Source: Rudaea sp.
GTDB taxonomy: Bacteria > Pseudomonadota > Gammaproteobacteria > Xanthomonadales > Rhodanobacteraceae
DNA: 64,000 bases
Assembly: GCA_031291055.1 (NCBI GenBank)
Contig: JARLJU010000340.1
Span: 1-64,000, forward strand
Direction: 5' to 3'
Position numbers and translations under genes: made by a program. Each line of letters starts with the position of its first letter. Position 1 is the first letter of the stretch. Of this stretch, positions 44,020 through 51,015 are shown one piece after another. A model generated the notes under the pieces. That model saw only the letters and a list, made by a program, of their open reading frames with translations. It was not told where the DNA came from and did not search any database.

Positions 44020-44940
44020 ATGAATTTCAGGATCCTCGTGCAATTGGTCGTGCTCGGCATGATCTGGGGCAGTTCGTTCCTGTTCCAGCGCATCACGGTA
44101 CCGGCGCTGGGGGCGGGAGCCACGGCATCCGCGCGCATCCTGCTTGCGGTGCTGGTTCTGGGCATCACGCTGGCGGTGATGCGGCGGCCACTGCATTGGC
44201 GCTCGCGCTGGCGCGACTACGTCGGCGTCGGCCTGATCAACTCCGGCATTCCCTTCCTGCTGTTCGCCTTTGCTGCGTATTCCCTGCCTGCCGGCTACAT
44301 CGCCGTGCTGAATGCCACGGTGCCGCTGTTCACCGTGCTGATCGGCTGGATCGGCGGCCCGCGGCCATCGAACTCGAAGCTGACCGGTGTCGTTGTCGGC
44401 ATCCTGGGCGTGGCGACGCTTGCCCGCTTCGGAACGGTGACGCCTTCGTGGATGACCGTCGCCGGATTCGCCGCGGTGCTGGTGGCGTCCATCCTGTATG
44501 CGCTTGGAGCACGTGCCGTGCGTGTGCGATTTGCCGATGCCGATCCGCTCACGGTCGCCTGCGGCACGATGAGCGGCGCGTTGCTGCCGCTGCTGCCTGT
44601 TGCATTGTATACAATGCCCGGCCGGGTGCCTTCTGTCGGCGTGTCTGGCGCGCTGCTTGCGCTCGGCGTCGTCTGCACCGGTCTGGCCTACGCCATTTTC
44701 TATCAGCTCATCCGCGAGGCCGGCAGCGAACGCGCGGTAACGGTTACGTTCCTGGTGCCGCTGTTCGCGCTGGTGTGGGGCGCCCTGTTCCTCGGCGAGG
44801 CGATCACCTGGGCCAGTGCCGTGGGTTGCGGGCTGGTGCTGTTCGCGGTCGCGCTGATCTTCGAGCGCGTGCCCGGGTTGCGTCCACGCGTCATCGTGGC
44901 GCCGCTGCCGCAGCTGTGTGCCCAGGGCGGTCGGCGCTAG
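44020..44940 (+). CDS. EamA/DMT family transporter
   Basis: The 306-residue protein has ten predicted transmembrane helices arranged as two EamA repeats: VLGMIWGSSFLFQRITVPAL with AAYSLPAGYIAVLNATVPLFTVLIGW in the first half, and YQLIREAGSERAVTVTFLVPLFALVWGALFLGE in the second. Such proteins export amino acids or other small metabolites. The ATG following AAGGA was preferred over a TTG 18 bases earlier. Regulation by the divergent LysR protein is likely. Confidence 0.92.
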   Translation: MNFRILVQLVVLGMIWGSSFLFQRITVPALGAGATASARILLAVLVLGITLAVMRRPLHWRSRWRDYVGVGLINSGIPFLLFAFAAYSLPAGYIAVLNATVPLFTVLIGWIGGPRPSNSKLTGVVVGILGVATLARFGTVTPSWMTVAGFAAVLVASILYALGARAVRVRFADADPLTVACGTMSGALLPLLPVALYTMPGRVPSVGVSGALLALGVVCTGLAYAIFYQLIREAGSERAVTVTFLVPLFALVWGALFLGEAITWASAVGCGLVLFAVALIFERVPGLRPRVIVAPLPQLCAQGGRR

Positions 44941-44956
44941 GCAAGGGGCATGGCGA

Positions 44957-45241
44957 TCAGTTTGGATGGGTCAGAGTGAGCGTCGCGGTGAGGGCCGTCT
45001 CGGCCAGCAGCCGCCGCAGGCGCACCTCGACCGTCGCCAGATTGGCGGTCTTCGCCGGGGCGCAAAGTGAATACGTATGGCTTTGCGCGCCGTAGCCGGG
45101 CCCTGAAGCTACCCGGGTTACCTTGACGTCGTCGCTGCCGCAGGCTGTCGACCACAATTTTCGCAGCGCCGCCGGACCGATGCTCTGACCCTGGCCGAGA
45201 CGAAACCGGAATAACGCGATGTAGTGGGACATGATGGCCAT
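44957..45241 (-). CDS. hypothetical small protein
   Basis: A 94-residue product (MAIMSHYIALFRFRLGQG start; the second Met is three codons later). It has no signal peptide, no membrane segment and no motif I recognise. The alternating pattern of strands and the end LLAETALTATLTLTHPN look like a compact alpha/beta protein. It sits tail to tail with the exporter gene inside the accessory block; a decayed gene lies just upstream. Confidence 0.45.
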   Translation of the reverse strand: MAIMSHYIALFRFRLGQGQSIGPAALRKLWSTACGSDDVKVTRVASGPGYGAQSHTYSLCAPAKTANLATVEVRLRRLLAETALTATLTLTHPN

Positions 45242-45369
45242 CGTCTCTAAGGAAGATGACGAGTATGCGCTTTCTGGCGGCGAAGTTTCGCGACCCATTC
45301 GCCAAGATGCCAAGGGCGCAGGCCGGACCATCCTTGATGGTCGTCCGGATCGCGCCCAGGTGGTCAGTG

Positions 45370-45490
45370 AAACTTGCGCTCAAGCACGATTTCGAGCCGT
45401 GCAGATCGGCACCGACGCGTCGGAACAACCGCTTGCCGCTGCCGAGCAGGATCGGGTGCCACTTCGTGCGCCGGACGGCGCCGATCCGTG
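45370..45490 (-). pseudogene. remnant of a RibD C-terminal/DHFR-like domain gene
   Basis: Read on the minus strand, a short window gives TKWHPILLGSGKRLFRRVG, which matches the HP-x-x-LG-x-G-x-x-LF segment near the end of RibD-like dihydrofolate reductase family proteins. Sequence before and after it in the same frame does not continue the family. It appears to be a fragment left by deletion. Confidence 0.3.
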
Positions 45491-45515
45491 CGCAGGCGCG
45501 GATGGCATGCATGGC

Positions 45516-46952
45516 TCAGGCCTCATCATGCGGTGCACCAACTGGCCCGCCAACGAGCCAATCCTCAGGCCGACCTGGTGGCAGGCGCCGCGCGTACCAG
45601 GCATAAAGCGGCAGCCCGAGTGCGACGATGCCCACGCCTGCGAGCACGCGCAAAGGCGTTGCCAGAAACGTGTTGATCATCAGATAAGCTGTGGCGACAA
45701 GGAAGACCGCCGGTACGACGGGGTAGCCGCATACGCGGAATGGCCGCGCTGCATCGGGCAGGGTGTGGCGCAGGACGTAGATCGAAGCGACACCCAGGCC
45801 GTTGAAGAGCAACAGCATGAACACGATCAGGTCCGTGAGCACGTCGAACGTGCCGGAGAATGCGAAGCCGACGGCGCAGGCGCCAAGGAGCACGATCGCA
45901 TGGGCGGGCACTCGAGCCCGCGGTGACACCGTGGCGAACGTGTGCGGCAGGAGGCCGTCGCGGGCCATCGCAAACGGAACGCGAGCCACGGCCAGGCAGG
46001 TCGAATGGAGCGCGCCGAACGTGGAGAGCATCAAACCGATCGTCAGCAGCGAGGCGCCACCGGCCCCGAGCATCCGCACCAGCACGGCGCCCGCGACTGA
46101 CGAGGCTTCGGACACGTTGGCCACGGCTTCCGGGCTGAGCGCGTAGAAGTAGCCTGCGTTGACGAGCAGGTACAGCCCGATGATGAGTACGCTGCCGCCG
46201 ACAAGCGCACGGGGAAGTGTGCGTCCGGGGTCGCGCACCTCTTCGGCGATGAAGCTCACATCCGCCCACCCGTTGTAGCTCCACAACGCGCCGATGACGG
46301 CAGCGCCGAAGCCGGTTGCACCCAGGCGCGCGCCGGCGGGAACTCCCTCGCAGGCACCGTTCGCGCCGCTCGCGCCGAAATGTGCCCACGAGCCGTCGCC
46401 GAAGACGAAGGCGGCCAGGCCTATTCCAGCCACGAGCAGCACTTTCATCGTCGTGATGATCGTTGCCAGAAGTCCGTTGGTGCGCATCGACGCCAGGGTC
46501 AGCAGAGTCACCGCCATGATCGTGCCGGCCGTCAGCAACTGGATCTGTGCGGACGACAAGGATCCTCCCAGAAGGTCGTTCAGGAAGAGGATGAAGACAA
46601 TGGCGACGGCGGCCATGCTCGCGGCTCCGTCCAGCAGCGTTTCCATCCATCCGTAGAGAAAGGCCCAGACCCGCCCGAATGCGGCGCCGATGAAATTGTA
46701 CTGGCCGCCCGCGCGCGGCATCATCGCGCTCAATTCCGCGAACGTGAGTGCTCCGGCAAGGGTGAAGACTCCGGCTACCAGGTATGCCAGCAGCACCATC
46801 CATGGTGTTCCCACATTGCACGTCATCACGCGCGCCTTGACGAAGACTCCCGTGCCGATGACATTGGTCACGATGATGGCTGCCGCCGGAACGAGGGAAA
46901 GCCCCCTGACCAGGGACCTGGAACGACCCGCCGCACTCCGATCCTCAGACAA
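45516..46952 (-). CDS. APC-family amino-acid permease
   Basis: About 478 residues with twelve transmembrane helices. The APC signatures are present: IIVTNVIGTGVFVKARVM in TM1, AELSAMMPRAGGQYNFIGAAFG, ALWSYNGWADVSFIAEEVRDPGRTLPRAL and HSTCLAVARVPFAMARDGLLP. It would exchange or import an amino acid; specificity cannot be read. The open frame extends to 47063, but those residues are not family-like. A TTG at 46952 with GGAAGG upstream (LSEDRSAAGRS) is the probable start. It is in the block between rsmA and pdxA. Confidence 0.88.
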   Translation of the reverse strand: MSEDRSAAGRSRSLVRGLSLVPAAAIIVTNVIGTGVFVKARVMTCNVGTPWMVLLAYLVAGVFTLAGALTFAELSAMMPRAGGQYNFIGAAFGRVWAFLYGWMETLLDGAASMAAVAIVFILFLNDLLGGSLSSAQIQLLTAGTIMAVTLLTLASMRTNGLLATIITTMKVLLVAGIGLAAFVFGDGSWAHFGASGANGACEGVPAGARLGATGFGAAVIGALWSYNGWADVSFIAEEVRDPGRTLPRALVGGSVLIIGLYLLVNAGYFYALSPEAVANVSEASSVAGAVLVRMLGAGGASLLTIGLMLSTFGALHSTCLAVARVPFAMARDGLLPHTFATVSPRARVPAHAIVLLGACAVGFAFSGTFDVLTDLIVFMLLLFNGLGVASIYVLRHTLPDAARPFRVCGYPVVPAVFLVATAYLMINTFLATPLRVLAGVGIVALGLPLYAWYARRLPPGRPEDWLVGGPVGAPHDEA

Positions 46953-47008
46953 GGAAGCCTTCCCCGGACCATGCCAGCCGCGGCGTTGCTGCAGGCTGCA
47001 TGTCCTGC

Positions 47009-47524
47009 TCAGGCGCCATTGTCGCGCGCCTTGATCCGCTCGAATGTCCTGATGCCCAGCCATTGTCGCCCCGCGCTGCTCCAGCGCGGCCTGAGGATCA
47101 ACTGATCTCCGGTCAGCTCAAATGGGCGTTCTTCGTCCTTGCCGTCAAATACGCTCCACAGGTCGCCTTCGACGTGGTGAACGATCACGCTCCGGGCAGG
47201 CTCAACCGAATACGTGCCGAAATACGCCATGTACGAGTCGAACAAAGCCTGCTTTTCCGGCGGTGCGACATTGTCTTCGTCTCCTGATGCAACACCTGGG
47301 TGCGGCTGTTTCACGATCCGTATCGACATCTGTCCGGTCGGGCTATAGATCAGCAGCCCCTTGGGATTCCGGCCAAACGGAAACACGGACGGCCCCTCAT
47401 CTGGACGGTCCTCGTACGTGCTCAGGCGCCACGAGCCGACAACTCGATCCTGCGGTTCGTTGTGGACCCGTGCGGAACCGGCGCAGCCAACCAGGAACAA
47501 AGACGCCAGAGCCATCGCTGCCAT
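47009..47524 (-). CDS. lipocalin-like domain lipoprotein
   Basis: The 171-residue product has a lipoprotein signal (MAAMALASLFLVGC, lipobox LVGC at residues 11-14). A lipocalin-like domain follows: VVGSWRLSTYEDRPDEG, PKGLLIYSPTGQMSIRIV, FGTYSVEPARSVIVHHVEGDLW and ELTGDQLILRP. This family appears as single-domain secreted or lipid-anchored proteins that may bind small hydrophobic ligands. The start ATG overlaps the TGA of a short upstream frame (TGATG). The permease gene follows 57 bases downstream. Confidence 0.78.
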   Translation of the reverse strand: MAAMALASLFLVGCAGSARVHNEPQDRVVGSWRLSTYEDRPDEGPSVFPFGRNPKGLLIYSPTGQMSIRIVKQPHPGVASGDEDNVAPPEKQALFDSYMAYFGTYSVEPARSVIVHHVEGDLWSVFDGKDEERPFELTGDQLILRPRWSSAGRQWLGIRTFERIKARDNGA

Positions 47525-47760
47525 CACCCTGGACTCATACCGGTTGCGAGATCGCCGTACGCCGCCAGCAAGGCAGGAAGCGGGACGCGCCTGGAGCGAG
47601 TGTCCAGCCACCGGAACAGCAAGATCGACACGCACGCTGATAGCGCGAAAAGGTTGTTGCACGTGCTTCCCCAAGCATTGCCCATGCCGCCCGGTTGCAA
47701 ACCGGACCCCGAAAAAACGGCATGTTCCAAGAGTATGGACGCCGCCGCGGACGTCCGCAA
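47524..47760 (-). CDS. possible small ORF coupled to the lipocalin-like gene
   Basis: A 78-codon frame with one hydrophobic stretch (CNNLFALSACVSILLF) ends in TGATG overlap with the lipocalin-like start. It lacks a good ribosome binding site and resembles nothing I know. Together with bases up to 47912 this is a gene-poor stretch of about 390 bases, in which I see only a GCCGG-TTGCT-CCGGC stem near 47870. Confidence 0.22.
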   Translation of the reverse strand: MRTSAAASILLEHAVFSGSGLQPGGMGNAWGSTCNNLFALSACVSILLFRWLDTRSRRVPLPALLAAYGDLATGMSPG

Positions 47761-47912
47761 TCGTCAAGTCCGCAAAGCCGCTGCCCGGCACCGCCGCAAT
47801 GTGAACCGCCGGTTATGCGACCGCGCAGTGAATCGCGCGTGGCGCGTTCACGCGCAAGCTAATAAGGATTCCGGCCGGTTGCTCCGGCTTGAGCCTGTGG
47901 CCGACGTGCAAT

Positions 47913-48374
47913 CTAGCCACGGCGGGCGACGCGCGTGCCATCCTGGCCATCTCCGCCGCCAAAGCGGACATCGGCGATCCAGTTTTGCTTTCTGCGGGCT
48001 AGACGCGACTCGAGGTTCTCTCCTTCAAAATCGACGCTGACGCGGCGAAGCCACGCTGGATCGACGTTGTCGAACGTGTTGACGTTGACGACGGCATACA
48101 GATGTTCGGTGATCTGACTGGTGGCGAGCGGCACGGCGCCGCAGCGCGAACAGACATGGAATACGGCGGTTCGAGTGCCAAAGCCGTACTTCGACACGAG
48201 CGCGCTGTCTTGAATCACGACAGCCAATGTGGCCTGCGGATTGGCCGTCCACACACCGCCATGCTTGGTGCAGAAGGAGCATCCGCACGCACGTGCGGCA
48301 ATTTCCGGGGGATCTCCGGGCCAGTCCAGCTCGAACGAGATATTGCCGCAGTGGCACCTGCCAATGACGAGCAT
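47913..48374 (-). CDS. GFA family (CENP-V/GFA domain) zinc protein
   Basis: The 153-residue protein has the cysteine ladder of glutathione-dependent formaldehyde-activating enzyme-like proteins: GRCHCGNISFEL (C7, C9), ACGCSFCTKHGGVW (C30, C32, C35) and CSRCGAVP (C75, C78), which bind two zinc ions. Members are diverse and mostly uncharacterised, and formaldehyde activity should not be assumed. GGAG lies before the ATG. It begins 14 bases after pdxA and is probably read with it. Confidence 0.88.
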   Translation of the reverse strand: MLVIGRCHCGNISFELDWPGDPPEIAARACGCSFCTKHGGVWTANPQATLAVVIQDSALVSKYGFGTRTAVFHVCSRCGAVPLATSQITEHLYAVVNVNTFDNVDPAWLRRVSVDFEGENLESRLARRKQNWIADVRFGGGDGQDGTRVARRG

Positions 48375-48388
48375 CTGGATCTCCGCCC

Positions 48389-49378
48389 TCAGCGCGCCGC
48401 CAGTTCCAGCGCCAGCTGCGCCGCCGCGATCAAGCTCGATGCGTCAGCCTTGCCGCTGCCGGCCAGGTCCAGTGCCGTGCCGTGATCGACCGAGGTGCGG
48501 ATGAAGGGCAGGCCGAGCGTGACGTTGACGGCACCGCCGAAGCCCAGTGCCTTGAGTACCGGCAGGCCCTGATCGTGAAACATGGCCAGATACGCGTCAT
48601 AGCGCGCACGCGTGGCCGCAACGAAGGCAGTGTCGGCCGACAGCGGACCATCCAGCAGCATGCCCTCGGCGCGCAGCGCGGCGAGGGCCGGTTCGATGAT
48701 GTCGATTTCCTCGCGGCCGAGGTGACCGCCTTCACCGGCGTGGGGATTCAGGCCCAGCACGGCAATGCGCGGGGCATCGATGCCGAAGCGATGGCGCAGG
48801 TCATTGTATACAATGCGCAAAATGCTCACGATGCCTGGTGCGGTGATTGCCGCCGGAACCTGCGCCAGCGGCAGGTGCGTCGTCGCCAGCGCAACGCGCA
48901 GGCCCGGCGCGACGAGCAGCATGGCGACGGCGCAGTTGGCGCGCGCGGCAAAGAATTCGGTATGCCCGGTAAAGGCAACGCCGGCATCGTTGATGATGCC
49001 CTTGTGTACCGGCGCAGTGACGACGGCGTCGAACTCGCCCTCCAGGCAACCATCGGCTGCACGCGCGAGCATGGCGATGACACCGGCCGCATTGCGCTTG
49101 TCGAGCTGGCCCGGCGTGACGGCAGCACGCAGCGGTACGGATATGCAACGCAGCGCACCGCGCGCGCGCGCAGTACGCCACTGGCCGTCGTCGGCTTCGA
49201 CCGTCAGGCTGATGCCGCGGGTTCGTGCGGCGCGTTGCAAAAGGTCCGTGTCGCCGATGGCGATGAGGTCCGCGGCAATATCCGTCTGCGCCAGTTCGGC
49301 AACGATTTCCGCGCCGATGCCGGCGGGCTCGCCGAGCGTTACGGCAAGCCGCGGCAGCCAAGGCCGGCTGGCGTTCAC
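48389..49378 (-). CDS. pdxA: 4-hydroxythreonine-4-phosphate dehydrogenase
   Basis: The 329-residue enzyme equals E. coli PdxA in length. It shows AVTLGEPAGIGAEIV, the metal-binding histidines in FTGHTEFFA, LNPHAGEGGHLG and MFHDQGLPVLKALGF, and VTLGLPFIRTSVDHGTALDLAG at the end. It oxidises 4-phosphohydroxy-L-threonine on the way to pyridoxal 5'-phosphate. It lies in the lptD-surA-pdxA operon; the rsmA-apaGH part of the usual cluster is displaced by about 5.4 kb. Confidence 0.97.
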   Translation of the reverse strand: MNASRPWLPRLAVTLGEPAGIGAEIVAELAQTDIAADLIAIGDTDLLQRAARTRGISLTVEADDGQWRTARARGALRCISVPLRAAVTPGQLDKRNAAGVIAMLARAADGCLEGEFDAVVTAPVHKGIINDAGVAFTGHTEFFAARANCAVAMLLVAPGLRVALATTHLPLAQVPAAITAPGIVSILRIVYNDLRHRFGIDAPRIAVLGLNPHAGEGGHLGREEIDIIEPALAALRAEGMLLDGPLSADTAFVAATRARYDAYLAMFHDQGLPVLKALGFGGAVNVTLGLPFIRTSVDHGTALDLAGSGKADASSLIAAAQLALELAAR

Positions 49379-49446
49379 GGCGACCGGCTCATGGCGTGTG
49401 CATTGCGAGAAAGCGGCACGACGGCAGGATCACCGGCGCAGCAGCG

Positions 49447-50829
49447 TTACGGCGTGGACGGCTTCTTGTCGCCCGTTCCGCGGGCGTTGGCGTCGCCGCA
49501 CAACGGCAGTTCGGTACCGACATTCGCGGCGTCGACGGCGCAGGCGTAGGCTTCCGAGCGCATCTGGCGCAGGAAGTTCTCGTATTCATCCTCGGCCTTG
49601 CGGTTGCGCAGCACTTCACGCGCCTGTTCGCGCTGCATGTCCTCGGTGCGATCCTGCTGACGGGCGCCCAGACGCTGCAGGATATGCCAGCCTGCGTCGG
49701 TCTGGAACGGTTGCGAGATTTCGTCGTCCTTGAGCAGGGTTATCACTTCGGCCACGCGCGTGCCGTATTGGTCGATCGGGAACCAGCCCAGGTCGCCGCC
49801 GGAATTGGCGCTGGGCGCGTCCTCGGAATACTGCTTGGCGAGCTTGGTGAAATCCTCGCCGCCATCGACGATGCGATGGCGGATGTCCGCGATTTTCCTC
49901 TGCGCCTCTTCGCTGCTGACCAATTCGGTGATCTTTGCCAGGATGTGGCGCGCATGATATTCAGTGATGACCTGCTTGCCGCTGGCGCGCGTATCCACCA
50001 GCTTGACGATGTGGAAACCGCTGGGGCCGCGCACCACCTGCGACACCTGGCCGGGCTGCATGCCTTCGACCATGTTGGCGAAGGCTTCCGGCACTTCGTC
50101 GTAGCGCCGCCAGCCCAGATCGCCGCCCTGCAGCGCGTCCTGCGCGCTCGAATAGCGGATCGCCGCGGCGGTGAAATCCATGCCTTCGTCGATCTGCTTC
50201 TTCACGCTGTCGGCTTTTTCGCGCACGCTCTGGATCTGCGCCGCATCGGCGCCATCGGGCACGCCGATGAGGATGTGCTGCAGATGCACTTCGCCGGATT
50301 TCAGGCTGTTGCTGGCCAGCAGTATCTGCACTTCCGAATCGCTGACGTTGGTCTGGTTCTGCACGACGCGCTGCTGCAGATGTTGCACCAGCAACTGTTC
50401 GCGCAGACTCTTGCGGAAGTCGTCGTAGTTCATCCCGTCGTGTTCCAGCGAAGACCGCAGCTGGCGTACGTCCATCTTGTTGTTCTCGGCCACGCGCTGC
50501 ATGGCCTGGTCGATGTCGGCATCGCTGACGCGGATGCCGGTCCCCTGCGCGCGCTGCACCTGCAGGCGCATCATGATCAGGCGCTGCAGCACCTGTTGAT
50601 CGAGTACGTCGCGCGGCGGCAGCTGCTGCGGACTGTTGCGGTATTGCGCCAGGACATTGGCCACGGCGCGGTCGAGTTCGCTCTGCAGGATCACCTCGTC
50701 CTCGGCGATGGCGACGATGCGATCGAGCGGTTCCTTCTGCAGCACCTGCGCGCGGACGACGGAGACGGTGCCGAGTCCGATCAGAAAAAGGCAGCAAAAG
50801 GCAACGAGCTGGTTGAGAAGCTTGTTCAT
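49447..50829 (-). CDS. surA: periplasmic chaperone/peptidyl-prolyl isomerase SurA
   Basis: The 460-residue protein has a signal peptide (MNKLLNQLVAFCCLFLIGLGTVSVVRAQ), an N-terminal chaperone domain (LDRIVAIAEDEVILQSELDRAV) and two parvulin domains (about 175-275 with GGDLGWRRYDEVPEAFANMV, and about 285-385 with GGDLGWFPIDQYG). It chaperones outer-membrane proteins to the BAM complex, including LptD encoded upstream. The open frame extends 63 bases before the chosen ATG without a signal-like sequence. Confidence 0.96.
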   Translation of the reverse strand: MNKLLNQLVAFCCLFLIGLGTVSVVRAQVLQKEPLDRIVAIAEDEVILQSELDRAVANVLAQYRNSPQQLPPRDVLDQQVLQRLIMMRLQVQRAQGTGIRVSDADIDQAMQRVAENNKMDVRQLRSSLEHDGMNYDDFRKSLREQLLVQHLQQRVVQNQTNVSDSEVQILLASNSLKSGEVHLQHILIGVPDGADAAQIQSVREKADSVKKQIDEGMDFTAAAIRYSSAQDALQGGDLGWRRYDEVPEAFANMVEGMQPGQVSQVVRGPSGFHIVKLVDTRASGKQVITEYHARHILAKITELVSSEEAQRKIADIRHRIVDGGEDFTKLAKQYSEDAPSANSGGDLGWFPIDQYGTRVAEVITLLKDDEISQPFQTDAGWHILQRLGARQQDRTEDMQREQAREVLRNRKAEDEYENFLRQMRSEAYACAVDAANVGTELPLCGDANARGTGDKKPSTP

Positions 50830-51015
50830 CGGGAAATTACATCCAGGATTGTTGAGCGGCGACGGCGATTCGGGAACCTTCGCCGGCGCCAATGATGAGG
50901 TCTGCCGGGTAAGAATTCCGTTAGAACCCAGCTCAAAACTACTGCGCTCGGCAACCTGCCTTCGCTCGCTGCGTTTTGAGACGGGTTCCGGTCCGACCGC
51001 GTCTTGATGCCGATT

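Noticed and set aside
47800-47912. Integron attC-like site near the GTTATGC sequence
   Set aside because: The paired core sites and the long imperfect palindrome of attC are not present, and there is no integrase.
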